Positions 1 to 8,433 of a DNA stretch of 10,419 bases are shown piece by piece; positions within the stretch are counted from its first letter, which is position 1; every line of letters starts with the position of its first letter. The notes below the pieces were generated by a model. That model had not been told where the DNA came from, ran no database searches, and saw only the letters and a program-made list of their open reading frames with translations. This DNA is from Pseudomonadota bacterium (GTDB lineage Bacteria; Pseudomonadota; Gammaproteobacteria; Pseudomonadales; Azotimanducaceae), in contig JAQCAK010000034.1 of NCBI GenBank assembly GCA_027621895.1, positions 1 to 10,419 of the forward strand, read 5' to 3'. The position numbers and the translations under genes were made by a program.

Positions 1-1
1 A

Positions 2-937
2 CCTGACGACAGCCACCAACTCGCTACCCTGTGTGGTCCGTTCGACGCGCATCTGAAACAGATCGAGCGGCGAATGGGAATTACGATCAACAATCGCGGA
101 AACGACTTCGAGTTGATCGGCGACCAGACCCTGGTTCGCGCGGCGGGGGAACTCCTGAACCAGCTCTATCGCGAGGTCAACAGCGGTACCCGCTTAACCG
201 CCGAGGTCGTTCACCTGTTCCTGCAGGAGTCGGGCGTGGAAGCGCTGCTTGAAGAAGAGCAGCAGAACGACCAGGACCTGATCCTGACGCGTAAAAAGAG
301 CATCAAGCCCAGGGGTGGCAATCAGGTGGCCTATGTCAGGGCCATCCGGGAAAATGACGTTAACTTCGGTATCGGCCCTGCCGGCACCGGGAAGACATAC
401 CTGGCTGTTGCCTGTGCCGTCGAAGCACTTGAACAGGAAAGAATCCGTCGCATACTGCTGGTCCGCCCCGCGGTTGAAGCCGGTGAAAAGCTGGGTTTCC
501 TGCCGGGCGATCTGGCACAGAAAATCGATCCGTACCTGCGGCCCCTCTATGATGCGCTCTATGAACTGCTGGGCTTTGAACGTGTTGAGAAGCTCATTGA
601 ACGCAACGTTATCGAAGTGGCACCCCTGGCATTCATGCGAGGCCGCACCCTGAATGATGCATTCATCATCCTGGACGAAAGCCAGAACACGACGGCAGAG
701 CAGATGAAGATGTTTCTGACTCGAATAGGCTTTGGGTCGACAGTTGTTGTGACGGGGGATATTACCCAGATAGATCTGCCAACCAAAACCCAGTCAGGGC
801 TGAAACACGTCCTGAATATCCTCGGAGAAGTCAAAGGCATATCATTCACCCACTTTGGCGTTAAAGACGTGGTTCGACATCCGCTGGTTCAGCGTATCGT
901 TGAAGCTTATGGCAAGTATGAATCTGATAACGAGTGA
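2..937 (+). CDS. ybeZ: PhoH-like ATPase YbeZ (5' end outside window)
   Basis: PhoH-family P-loop ATPase, associated in gammaproteobacteria with YbeY and ribosome/RNA maturation. The frame is open from base 2 and the first codons read PDDSHQLATLCGPFDAHLKQ, the usual PhoH N-terminal region. The gene therefore starts before the window, and the ATG at 74 is internal. About 311 residues are visible, where the family usually has about 340-350. Walker A GPAGTGKT is at bases 374-397. Walker B (FIILDESQN) lies around 662-688, followed by the conserved VVVTGDITQIDLP segment. A CGPFD/INNRGNDFELIG region at the front matches the small N-terminal domain of this subfamily. The stop TGA at 935-937 overlaps or abuts the start of ybeY, so the two are probably translationally coupled. 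Family assignment is secure. The exact biochemical activity (ATPase, possibly RNA helicase) is family knowledge, not visible here. Confidence 0.96.
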   Translation, partial: PDDSHQLATLCGPFDAHLKQIERRMGITINNRGNDFELIGDQTLVRAAGELLNQLYREVNSGTRLTAEVVHLFLQESGVEALLEEEQQNDQDLILTRKKSIKPRGGNQVAYVRAIRENDVNFGIGPAGTGKTYLAVACAVEALEQERIRRILLVRPAVEAGEKLGFLPGDLAQKIDPYLRPLYDALYELLGFERVEKLIERNVIEVAPLAFMRGRTLNDAFIILDESQNTTAEQMKMFLTRIGFGSTVVVTGDITQIDLPTKTQSGLKHVLNILGEVKGISFTHFGVKDVVRHPLVQRIVEAYGKYESDNE

Positions 938-1457
938 GTCGCCGGTGAGTGAACCCCCGAACGGAGTGGGAGAAACCCCGGAGTCACTGGACAGTGCTTA
1001 CCGGGTAGACGTTTCATCCTCCGATGATGCCGTTGCGGAAGAGCCGGACCCCCGGCAGATACAGGCCTGGCTGGGCTCTGCCATGGAGCAGCTGTCGCTG
1101 CCTCCGTCGGCGATATCCGTCCATCTCGTCTTCCCCGGTGAAATTCGCGATCTCAATAACCAGTACCGACAGGTGGATCGTGCCACCAACGTCCTGACCT
1201 TCGACGCTGATGCAATGGCAGATGAGCAGGTGCGCTTTCTCGGAGACATTGTGATCTGCAACCAGGTGGTGCGTGGGGAAAGCGTCGCCTACAGGAAGTC
1301 CTTCGAAGCGCGATTCGCGCATATGCTGATTCACGGGCTCCTGCACCTGCTCGGATTCGACCATGAAAGCGAAGCAGAGCGAGAGCAGATGGAATCCACC
1401 GAGTGTGAGCTGATGGCTTTCATTGGCTTTGCTGACCCTTATGACCTTAATGACTGA
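918..1457 (+). CDS. ybeY: Endoribonuclease / rRNA maturation factor YbeY
   Basis: YbeY (UPF0054) is a zinc-dependent endoribonuclease involved in 16S rRNA 3' processing and late 30S quality control. The metal-binding signature HGLLHLLGFDH is intact at residues 139-149 from this start, with all three histidines (139, 143, 149). RQVDRATNVLTF and LGDIVIC are also family landmarks. The start is uncertain. ATG 909, ATG 918 and GTG 945 are in frame, and GTG 945 has a GAGTGAG stretch about 6 bases upstream. ATG 918 gives 179 residues, longer than the roughly 155 of E. coli YbeY. The extra residues are an acidic, Ser/Pro/Glu-rich N-terminal stretch without family similarity, so a start at 945 or slightly later is quite possible. 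The gene overlaps or abuts phoH and precedes ybeX by 21 bases, the standard ybeZYX order. Confidence 0.93.
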   Translation: MNLITSESPVSEPPNGVGETPESLDSAYRVDVSSSDDAVAEEPDPRQIQAWLGSAMEQLSLPPSAISVHLVFPGEIRDLNNQYRQVDRATNVLTFDADAMADEQVRFLGDIVICNQVVRGESVAYRKSFEARFAHMLIHGLLHLLGFDHESEAEREQMESTECELMAFIGFADPYDLND

Positions 1458-1478
1458 AACGGAAACCAGAGATAAAAG

Positions 1479-2312
1479 ATGAGTGAGCAGGACAACCAGG
1501 ATTCCAGATCATGGCTGGAGAAGCTGTCTTCAGCCCTGACAGGTGAACCAAGTTCCAGAGAAGATTTGCTGGAACTGCTTCGCGCAGCGGAGCAGCGTAA
1601 CCTGCTGGACGGAGAGGCGCTGTCAATCATAGAAGGCGCCCTGGCAGTATCAGATATGCAGGTTCGGGAAATCATGATTCCCCGATCACAGGTGGTTTTT
1701 GTAAAGATCGACGAAGAGCCTGCCGAGTTCCTTCCTGTAGTCATCGGCAGTGGCCACTCGCGGTTCCCGGTCATCGGTGAAAATGGCAATGAGGTGATCG
1801 GGATTCTCCTGGCGAAAGACCTGCTGCCTCTCGCTTTGAAAGATCGCAAACAGAAATTCAACCTGCGGGACAACCTGCGACCCGGCGCAGGGATCCCGGA
1901 GAGCAAGCGGCTTGATGTGCTGTTGCAGGAGTTCCGGTCGACCCGAAATCACCTTGCGGTTGTTTACGATGAATATGGCGGGATCAGTGGCATTGTGACG
2001 ATCGAGGATGTCCTCGAGCAGATTGTGGGAGACATCGAAGACGAGTACGACTTTGAAGCAGAAGGCGCGATCAACCAGCATGCCAATGGCGAATACATCA
2101 TCAAGGCGCTGACGCCCATTGAGGATTTCAATGAGCATTTTGGCACCGAGTTCAGCGCTGAAGATTTCGACACCATCGGCGGCCTGGTCACCAACTGCTT
2201 CGGTCACCTGCCGAAGCGGGACGAGGAACTTGAAATAGAAGGCTATACCTTCAAGGTGCTGAATGCCGACGGCCGCCGGGTACACCTGCTTCAGCTGATT
2301 CCGCCCGGTTAG
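1479..2312 (+). CDS. ybeX: CBS-domain protein YbeX (CorC/HlyC family)
   Basis: Soluble CNNM/CorC-family protein of 277 residues, close to the usual 280-295. A short N-terminal region (SWLEKLSSALTGEP, then EDLLELLRAAEQRNLLDGEA) leads into two CBS motifs. The first starts at VREIMIPRSQVVFV (about residue 62) and the second covers NHLAVVYDEYGGISGIVTIE (about 157-176). The latter continues into the conserved DVLEQIVGDIEDEYD. The last 75 residues or so form the CorC_HlyC transporter-associated domain, with FDTIGGLV and the closing GRRVHLLQLIP. There is no transmembrane segment. CorC was named for magnesium/cobalt efflux, but its position between ybeY and lnt also fits a link to ribosome metabolism reported for YbeX. 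The ATG at 1479 is the only sensible start. The stop is followed almost at once by lnt. Confidence 0.95.
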   Translation: MSEQDNQDSRSWLEKLSSALTGEPSSREDLLELLRAAEQRNLLDGEALSIIEGALAVSDMQVREIMIPRSQVVFVKIDEEPAEFLPVVIGSGHSRFPVIGENGNEVIGILLAKDLLPLALKDRKQKFNLRDNLRPGAGIPESKRLDVLLQEFRSTRNHLAVVYDEYGGISGIVTIEDVLEQIVGDIEDEYDFEAEGAINQHANGEYIIKALTPIEDFNEHFGTEFSAEDFDTIGGLVTNCFGHLPKRDEELEIEGYTFKVLNADGRRVHLLQLIPPG

Positions 2313-2317
2313 CAGTC

Positions 2318-3820
2318 TTGCAGGCTCATAACGTGTTTGAGCCAGCGGACATCACCCGGGATGTCCTGTCACTGCTCAGTGGCATCCTCTTCCCCCTGGC
2401 GCTTGCGCCCTTTGATTTCTGGCCGCTGGCCCTGCTGGTGCCCGGCGTTCTGCTGGCCTGCACGCGGACAGGATCAGTACGCAGGACGGTCGGGCGCTTC
2501 TATCTGTTCAACCTGGGCCTTTATGGAGCCGGCGCTTCCTGGATTTATGTCTCTGTCCACGAGTACGGGGGTGCTCCGGCCCTGCTCGCGGGATCACTGG
2601 TTGCCCTGCTGGTACTGGCATTCTCACTGACTTCTCTGCCCCAGGCCCTGCTTTTTGCCCGCTATTGCCGCTCCAGTGCAATCACGCTGGTTGCAGGCTT
2701 CTCCGGATTGTGGGTTCTCGGCGAGTGTTTCAAGGCCTGGATATTCACCGGTTTTCCCTGGCTCTTCCTCGGATACGGATTGACGGAAACCGGGTTTGCG
2801 AATCTTGCACCGGTCACGGGCATCTACGGTCTGAGTCTGGTGGCCGTGTTGATGTCCTGTGCCCTGGTGACCGGTGTGCTGGACCGGGCGCCGGCCTGGT
2901 GGCTGCTGCCAGTTGCCCTGTTGCCCCTGTTGCTGCTCGAACCCGACAGGTGGACCCGTGAAAGAGACAGCATCACCGTCTCACTGGTGCAGGGCAACGT
3001 GGATCAGCACGTCAAATGGCACAAGTCGAGTCGCCAGCCGATAGTGGATCTCTATGTGAGTGAATCATCCACCGAGTGGGGACGTGACCTGGTGGTCTGG
3101 CCTGAGGCAGCCATCACCTACTTCAGGGAACAGGCACCCCTGTTGCTGGAGCAGCTGGGTCAACGTGCCCGATCCGCTGGCAGCACGTTGGTCCTGGGGA
3201 TACCGGACCGCGATGCTGCAGGCGGCTTCCAGAACACGGTACTGGCCATTGGGACCGGCCATGGTCAGTACATCAAGCGGCGACTGGTGCCGTTTGGTGA
3301 ATATGTACCCCTCGAGGACTATCTCAGGGGGATTGTTCAGGTGCTGGATCTGCCCATGTCCCGAAATCGTCCTGGACCACCGGTCCAGGTGCCGCTGAAG
3401 GCAGGCGATCTCGTCGTATCAACCTCTATCTGCTACGAGGTCATCTACCCGGAACTGGTGCGCAGCGCGGCGGCGGACCCGGACCTGCTGCTGACGGTCA
3501 GCAATGATACCTGGTTCGGCGCCTCGATCGGCCCCTGGCAGCATCTGCAGATGGCACGTATGCGAGCCCTTGAAAACGGCCGCGGTATGGCCCGCGCCAC
3601 CAGCAATGGAATAACCGCACTGATTGACCACCGTGGGCAGATCACAGCTGTGCTGCCACAGTTTGAGCGTGGCGTGCTGCGTGGCGAACTTTCTGTCAGA
3701 ACCGGGCAGACACCTTTCCATCGGCTGGGTTCCCTGCCGGTCCTGTTGATGGCATTGCTGCTGGTTCTGCTGCCGATCGCTGCTCCCGCGTTGTGGCGGT
3801 ACTTTCGACCCATGAGGTAG
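2318..3820 (+). CDS. lnt: Apolipoprotein N-acyltransferase Lnt
   Basis: Inner-membrane enzyme that transfers an acyl chain from phospholipid to the N-terminal cysteine of diacylated lipoproteins, the last step of lipoprotein maturation. It has 500 residues, close to E. coli Lnt (512). An N-terminal hydrophobic block with several membrane segments (about residues 12-215, including [18 protein letters not shown]) is followed by a periplasmic nitrilase-fold domain and a final C-terminal membrane helix (about 468-492). The catalytic triad is visible: Glu263 in [11 protein letters not shown], Lys320 in [14 protein letters not shown] and Cys372 in [12 protein letters not shown]. Glu328 of the VPFGE motif is also present. 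[20 protein letters not shown] matches the family strongly. The start is unusual: TTG 2318, five bases after the ybeX stop, or GTG 2333; no ATG fits. The product should act on LptE encoded downstream. Confidence 0.96.
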   Translation: MQAHNVFEPADITRDVLSLLSGILFPLALAPFDFWPLALLVPGVLLACTRTGSVRRTVGRFYLFNLGLYGAGASWIYVSVHEYGGAPALLAGSLVALLVLAFSLTSLPQALLFARYCRSSAITLVAGFSGLWVLGECFKAWIFTGFPWLFLGYGLTETGFANLAPVTGIYGLSLVAVLMSCALVTGVLDRAPAWWLLPVALLPLLLLEPDRWTRERDSITVSLVQGNVDQHVKWHKSSRQPIVDLYVSESSTEWGRDLVVWPEAAITYFREQAPLLLEQLGQRARSAGSTLVLGIPDRDAAGGFQNTVLAIGTGHGQYIKRRLVPFGEYVPLEDYLRGIVQVLDLPMSRNRPGPPVQVPLKAGDLVVSTSICYEVIYPELVRSAAADPDLLLTVSNDTWFGASIGPWQHLQMARMRALENGRGMARATSNGITALIDHRGQITAVLPQFERGVLRGELSVRTGQTPFHRLGSLPVLLMALLLVLLPIAAPALWRYFRPMR

Positions 3821-3854
3821 AATGGCGGCCTTTTCCAGACCCCCTGAGAATTCG

Positions 3855-6329
3855 ATGAGCGAGCAGCCCTACCGTCACGAGACCGTTGAACGTGAAGTCC
3901 AGCAATACTGGTCTGATAATCGCAGCTTTGAGGTCACCGAGAACAGTGATCGACCGAAATTCTACTGCCTGTCGATGTTTCCCTATCCGAGCGGGCAGCT
4001 GCACATGGGGCATGTCAGGAACTATACCCTGGGTGATGTCATAGGCCGTTTTCAAAGACTGTGCGGGCGCAATGTCCTGCAGCCGATTGGCTGGGATGCC
4101 TTCGGGCTGCCAGCGGAGAACGCCGCGATCAAGCGCAACATCCCGCCTGCCGAATGGACCTACCACAACATCGAGTACATGAAGGGGCAGATGAAGGCAC
4201 TCGGATTCGCCTTCGACTGGAGTCGAGAGTTCGCGACCTGCGATCCGGATTACTATCGCTGGGAGCAGTGGTTTTTTACCCGACTGTTCCGCAAGGGCCT
4301 CGTTTACAAGAAGGCTGCGTGGGTTAACTGGGATCCGGTAGACCAGACGGTACTCGCCAACGAGCAGGTCATTGATGGCCGTGGCTGGCGTTCTGATGCA
4401 CCGGTTGAGCGCCGGGAGCTTTCCCAGTGGTTCGTGAAGATCACGGACTATGCGGAGGAGCTGCTTGGTGGCCTCGACGGCCTGGATGGCTGGCCCGAGA
4501 AAATCAAAACCATGCAGCGGAACTGGATAGGCCGCTCCGAGGGTGTGGAGATTACCTTCCCCCTGCCCAGGGATGCGGTAGCAGACCAGGAAGCCATTAC
4601 GGTTTATACAACCCGGCCGGATACGCTGATGGGTGTGACCTACCTGGCGGTCGCGGCTCAGCACCCGGTGGCTCGTGCGGCTGCCGGGTCCAATCCGCAA
4701 CTCGCCGCGTTTTTGGAGAAATGTAACCAGGTCAAGGTGGCGGAAGCCGATATGGCCAGGCTGGAAAAGGAAGGCATGTCCACCGGCCTGGAGGTGATTC
4801 ACCCGCTGTCCGGCGAAAGGGTGCCTGTCTGGGTGGCGAATTTCGTCTTGATGGAATACGGCTCTGGCGCGGTGATGTCCGTGCCAGGCCATGATCAGCG
4901 TGACTGGGAGTTTGCCCGGAAGTATGACCTGCCCATTGTCCAGGTTATTGCGCCGGCGGCAGGCAGCGACTCAACCTGTGATTTGGCTGACTCGGCCTTC
5001 ACGGAGCGCGGGGTCCTGGTGAATTCCGGAGACTTTGACGGCAAGACCTTCCAGGCGGCGTTTGATGCGATTGCTGATGCGCTGGTGGAAAAAGGCCTGG
5101 GTGAAAGGCAGGTCAATTACCGGCTGCGGGACTGGGGGGTCTCCCGGCAGCGCTACTGGGGATGCCCGATACCGATTATCAACTGCGGGAAATGTGGTGC
5201 GGTGCCGGTCCCCGATGAAGATCTGCCGGTGGTACTCCCTGAGGATGTCGAGTTCGAAGGCGTGCAGTCTCCAATCAAGCAGATGAAATCCTGGTACGAG
5301 ACCCGTTGTCCTGTCTGCGACGGTCCTGCAGAGCGGGAAACAGATACCTTTGATACCTTCATGGAGTCATCCTGGTATTACGCGCGGTTCGCCAGTCATA
5401 ACACCCATGATGCGATGCTGGATGAACGTGCAAAGTACTGGACCTCTGTTGATCACTATGTCGGTGGTGAGGAGCACGCGATCCTCCATCTGCTTTACGC
5501 GCGCTTCTTCCACAAGGTGATGCGTGATGAAGGACTGCTGGAAACCGATGAGCCTTTCGAGAAGCTGCTGGCGCTGGGCATGGTCCTGCAGAACGGCAAG
5601 AAAATGTCGAAGTCAGCGGGCGATGCCGGTGACCCGCAGCATTTGATGGATACCCACGGGTCTGATGCTGTACGCATGGCCATGATGTTTGCCGCGCCGC
5701 CGGATCAGGCGTTTGAATGGTCGGAGAACGGCGTTGAATCTGCGAACCGCTGGTTACGAACCCGTCTCTGGAATTCGGTGGTAGATCATGTGGCTGCTGG
5801 CGCAACGGAACCTCTGGATGCCAGCCGGCTGACCGACACCCAGCGAGATCTTCGACGCCTGACCCATGAAACACTGGCGAAATGCCAGGATGACTATGCC
5901 CGTCGCCTGGCGTTCAATACGGTGGTTGCTGCGGTGATGTCCCTGATGAACGAGGTCAGCCGGTTCGAAGACAATTCGCCGCAGGGCCGGGCCGTTGTGG
6001 GTGAGGCTCTCACCGCAGCTGTGATGATCATGTCTCCGATTACGCCGCACATCTGTCATGTTCTCTGGGAAAAGCTGGGTCTGGGTGCGATCGAAGAGGC
6101 GCAGTGGATGCCCGTCGATGAAGATGCCCTGCAAAAAACCGTGGTGGAACTGATTGTGCAGGTAAACGGCAAGCTGCGGGCACGTATCGAGCTGCCCCCC
6201 GGCACGCCGGAAGAAGAGGTTGTCGCTGCCGCCCGGGAGCAGGAGAATGTTGAGAAATACCTGGTGGACACGACCATCCGGAAGATTATCCATGTACCAG
6301 ACAAGATCCTGAATTTTGTTGTTTCATAA
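3855..6329 (+). CDS. leuS: Leucyl-tRNA synthetase, lacking the leucine-specific insertion
   Basis: Class Ia synthetase charging tRNA-Leu, 824 residues from this start. The HIGH motif is HMGH at residues 50-53. The CP1 editing domain is present, with TVYTTRPDT at 249-257 and GHDQRD at 345-350, equivalent to the editing aspartate region. Two cysteine pairs, CGKC (444-447) and CPVC (485-488), form a zinc ribbon absent from E. coli LeuRS. KMSKS is at 583-587. Only QNGK separates GMVL from KMSKS, whereas E. coli and most gammaproteobacterial enzymes carry an insertion of nearly 50 residues there (the leucine-specific domain). The anticodon-binding and C-terminal domains look complete, ending [14 protein letters not shown] 3822, one base after the lnt stop, would add 11 residues. 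I prefer 3855 because [16 protein letters not shown] matches the usual N terminus. The 3' end overlaps lptE. Confidence 0.97.
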   Translation: MSEQPYRHETVEREVQQYWSDNRSFEVTENSDRPKFYCLSMFPYPSGQLHMGHVRNYTLGDVIGRFQRLCGRNVLQPIGWDAFGLPAENAAIKRNIPPAEWTYHNIEYMKGQMKALGFAFDWSREFATCDPDYYRWEQWFFTRLFRKGLVYKKAAWVNWDPVDQTVLANEQVIDGRGWRSDAPVERRELSQWFVKITDYAEELLGGLDGLDGWPEKIKTMQRNWIGRSEGVEITFPLPRDAVADQEAITVYTTRPDTLMGVTYLAVAAQHPVARAAAGSNPQLAAFLEKCNQVKVAEADMARLEKEGMSTGLEVIHPLSGERVPVWVANFVLMEYGSGAVMSVPGHDQRDWEFARKYDLPIVQVIAPAAGSDSTCDLADSAFTERGVLVNSGDFDGKTFQAAFDAIADALVEKGLGERQVNYRLRDWGVSRQRYWGCPIPIINCGKCGAVPVPDEDLPVVLPEDVEFEGVQSPIKQMKSWYETRCPVCDGPAERETDTFDTFMESSWYYARFASHNTHDAMLDERAKYWTSVDHYVGGEEHAILHLLYARFFHKVMRDEGLLETDEPFEKLLALGMVLQNGKKMSKSAGDAGDPQHLMDTHGSDAVRMAMMFAAPPDQAFEWSENGVESANRWLRTRLWNSVVDHVAAGATEPLDASRLTDTQRDLRRLTHETLAKCQDDYARRLAFNTVVAAVMSLMNEVSRFEDNSPQGRAVVGEALTAAVMIMSPITPHICHVLWEKLGLGAIEEAQWMPVDEDALQKTVVELIVQVNGKLRARIELPPGTPEEEVVAAAREQENVEKYLVDTTIRKIIHVPDKILNFVVS

Positions 6330-6789
6330 ACCTATCGCTGTTCTGCTGGCCACCCTGCTGCTGGCGGTTTCGGGTTGTGGCTTCCAGCTGCGTGACACGG
6401 GGATGTCCTCTGTGCAATCGCTGCGGCTGGTTTCCTCTGCCGGTCTGGGGTCCACCCGCAGCACGATTGAAGAACGGCTGTCCATCGCGGGCGTGAGCGT
6501 CGGTGAATCCGGTCCGGTGGTCACGCTGCTGGATGAGCGCAGCAGCCGTCGACCTGTTTCGACTTCGTCGGCGGTTGATGCCGCGCAATATGAAATCCGG
6601 TTGGAAGTGGATGTGCAGATAGAGCGGGATGGCGATCAGGGTTCCCCGACAACACTGCTGGCCGAGCGAATCTATTCGGTGGACGCGGTTAACCTGATGG
6701 GTAGTTATGAAGAGCAGAGCCTGCTGATGACTGAAATGCGTGAAGATATTGCCCGTCAGCTCATGCGCCTGCTGGAAGCTACCCTGTGA
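6316..6789 (+). CDS. lptE: LPS-assembly lipoprotein LptE
   Basis: Outer-membrane lipoprotein that plugs and assembles the LptD LPS translocon (formerly RlpB). The sequence begins with a short basic stretch, a hydrophobic core ([12 protein letters not shown]) and a lipobox VSGC with the acylated cysteine at residue 21. It is followed by GFQLRDTG, which corresponds to the GCGWHLRD start of mature E. coli LptE. The encoded protein is 157 residues, shorter than E. coli's 193, mainly at the C-terminal tail. Immediate context (leuS before, holA after) is the classic lptE location. An in-frame stop lies at 6310-6312, so translation must start at TTG 6316 or TTG 6319. Both lie inside leuS, which implies coupling to leuS termination. 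No strong Shine-Dalgarno sequence is visible. Confidence 0.93.
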   Translation: MLFHKPIAVLLATLLLAVSGCGFQLRDTGMSSVQSLRLVSSAGLGSTRSTIEERLSIAGVSVGESGPVVTLLDERSSRRPVSTSSAVDAAQYEIRLEVDVQIERDGDQGSPTTLLAERIYSVDAVNLMGSYEEQSLLMTEMREDIARQLMRLLEATL

Positions 6790-6830
6790 CCGGTGATGGT
6801 CTACTGAACTCACAAAGACGCTAGTGCCTC

Positions 6831-7850
6831 ATGAAAGTCTATCCTGACAAGCTGGCCAGTCACCTGAAGAACACTACCGCACCTGTTTACATTGTCAGTG
6901 GTGACGAACCGCTGCTGGTGCAGGAAGTGTGCGACCAGGTTCGCAGTGCCCTGCGCGAGAAAGGGTTCAGTGAACGTGACCTGTATCACGCAGAGAACAA
7001 CTTTGACTGGACCGAACTGCTGCAGAGTGCCGGCAGTATGTCGCTGTTTGCCGACCAGAAACTGATCGAGGTCAGGATGCCTGGCGGCAAGCCTGGCGAC
7101 GCGGGTTCCAGGGTGTTGCAGGAACTCTGTGGTCAGCTTGATGCTGAAACCGTGTTGCTGCTGGTGCTGCCCAGGGTAGACCAGCGAACCCAGAAGACAA
7201 AATGGTTCAGCAGTCTGGAATCCGCGGGGATCCTCGTGCAGGTGTGGCCCATCGAGGGCCGGGAATTACCCAGGTGGCTGTACAGCCGCTTCAGTCAGGC
7301 GGGACTCACCGCATCCAACGAAGCTGTCATGGCCATGGCCGGACGTATCGAGGGTAATCTGCTCGCAGCTGTCCAGGAAATTGAGCGCATCCGGTTGACA
7401 GCAGTGGATGGCAAGGTGGACGTTGACGACGTGCGAGAAGGGGTGGCAGACAACGCCCGGTACGATGTGTTCAAGTTAATCGATACGGCCCTGGCTGGCC
7501 AGGCGGCCAGGGCCGTGCGCATGTGCAATGGCCTCAGGGCAGAAGGTATTGAAGTGCTGTTCCTGGTCAACATGTTCTGTCGCGAACTTCGCGAGCTTGC
7601 CCGGATGAAACACGACATCGCCAATGGGGGTTCTCTGGACCAGGTGCTGAAGAAAGGCCGTGTCTGGGACAAGCGGAAGGCTCCGGTAACCCGTTGCCTG
7701 GAGCGGCACGACGCTGCAACGTTGCAGGCGCTGACCATCGAAGCCGGGCGGATCGATCGCATGGTCAAGGGCATCGAGGTTGGCGATCCCTGGCGTGCAC
7801 TGCAGAACCTGGTGCTGGGCGTTTCCGGTTCGCTGGTACTGCCTGTTTAG
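6831..7850 (+). CDS. holA: DNA polymerase III delta subunit HolA
   Basis: Delta subunit of the clamp loader, the wrench that opens the beta sliding clamp during loading onto primed DNA. The length of 339 residues matches the family (E. coli 343). The N terminus has the family pattern YIVSGDEPLLVQEVCDQVR, a degenerate P-loop that does not bind ATP. This is followed by FADQKLIEVRMPGGKPG (about 73-89), the clamp-binding side of domain I. Later landmarks are EGNLLAAVQEIERI (about 174-187), NARYDVFKLIDTALAG and the C-terminal helical collar domain ending in LQNLVLGVSG. It follows lptE after 41 bases. nadD, which often comes next, is absent; instead a convergent gene begins. The stop codon TAG 7848-7850 overlaps the stop of the minus-strand gene. 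No good ribosome-binding site is seen at ATG 6831. Confidence 0.95.
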   Translation: MKVYPDKLASHLKNTTAPVYIVSGDEPLLVQEVCDQVRSALREKGFSERDLYHAENNFDWTELLQSAGSMSLFADQKLIEVRMPGGKPGDAGSRVLQELCGQLDAETVLLLVLPRVDQRTQKTKWFSSLESAGILVQVWPIEGRELPRWLYSRFSQAGLTASNEAVMAMAGRIEGNLLAAVQEIERIRLTAVDGKVDVDDVREGVADNARYDVFKLIDTALAGQAARAVRMCNGLRAEGIEVLFLVNMFCRELRELARMKHDIANGGSLDQVLKKGRVWDKRKAPVTRCLERHDAATLQALTIEAGRIDRMVKGIEVGDPWRALQNLVLGVSGSLVLPV

Positions 7851-8395
7851 TTCACCGTGGTTACGGCCTCTTCTCCGCGCCGGATCAGGGTCAGGCTTGT
7901 GCCATCAGTCGCAAGTTCTGTCACCGAGGTATTGTCCGGGCGGAAGACCGTGACTCTCTGGTCTCCCTCTGCGCTGGCAACCGCTACATTGATGGCAACG
8001 AAATGGGAAAAGATCACGCAGTCGACGGGCTGGGAGATCAGGCAGTCCACCAGGTCACTTCGCCATTGCAACAGCTCCGGGGCCTGATCCGGCCACACGC
8101 CAGTCATGACGGAGTGCAACCAGGCGCCCCGTTCATCCAGCCCGAGGCCGGGCGAGGGAATCTCGCTGACCCTGGGTTCCAGTGCGATCTCACCACCCTG
8201 GTGGGCCCGAAGCGGTTCAGCGGTCTCCCGGGCCCGACGCAGCGGGCTGGACAGGATCGCCAGCGGCAGTTCTGTTTTCAGCCGCTGCGCCCCATCTTCT
8301 GCCTGCTTCCGGCCCAGGTCGTTCAGGCCGGGATCAAGGTCATCGGTAAAAGAGGCTGCCGCCTGACCATGTCTTACCAGCAATATCCTTGTCAT
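7847..8395 (-). CDS. Histidine phosphatase superfamily protein (phosphoglycerate mutase-like)
   Basis: A 182-residue cytoplasmic protein of the branch-1 histidine phosphatase fold. The phosphohistidine motif RHG is at residues 8-10 (ILLVRHGQA). The phosphate-pocket arginines lie in SSPLRRARETAEPL (49-62), the likely acid Glu78 in VSEIPSP, and the second catalytic histidine is His131 in FSHFVAINVAVA. All key residues are present, so it should be an active phosphatase or mutase. The substrate is unknown. SixA, alpha-ribazole phosphatase (CobC) and general PGAM-like phosphatases share this fold. The DPGLNDLGRKQAE and FRPDNTSVTEL segments look most like an uncharacterised PGAM-like group rather than SixA or CobC. 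The start ATG at 8393-8395 is preceded by a GGATAAG ribosome-binding site. It is divergent from cobS and convergent with holA, sharing stop bases with the latter. Confidence 0.88.
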   Translation of the reverse strand: MTRILLVRHGQAAASFTDDLDPGLNDLGRKQAEDGAQRLKTELPLAILSSPLRRARETAEPLRAHQGGEIALEPRVSEIPSPGLGLDERGAWLHSVMTGVWPDQAPELLQWRSDLVDCLISQPVDCVIFSHFVAINVAVASAEGDQRVTVFRPDNTSVTELATDGTSLTLIRRGEEAVTTVN

Positions 8396-8433
8396 CGGCG
8401 CTTATCCAATTCCTGTTCAGAGTCCCGTCCTGA

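Noticed and set aside
74..937. PhoH starting at ATG 74
   Set aside because: The same frame is open back to base 2 and encodes conserved PhoH residues upstream (CGPFDAHLKQIERR), so the true start is before the window.
1686..2285. A 199-codon minus-strand frame
   Set aside because: It mirrors the ybeX CBS domains on the opposite strand and has no recognisable motif of its own.
3696..4892. A 398-codon open frame on the minus strand
   Set aside because: It is antisense to the end of lnt and the first part of leuS, both with clear catalytic motifs. The predicted protein shows no recognisable family pattern and is rich in His/Arg/Pro as expected from antisense of GC-rich codons.
7847..8395. Calling the histidine phosphatase SixA or CobC
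   Set aside because: The catalytic motifs are shared across the superfamily, and the surrounding residues do not specifically support either name.
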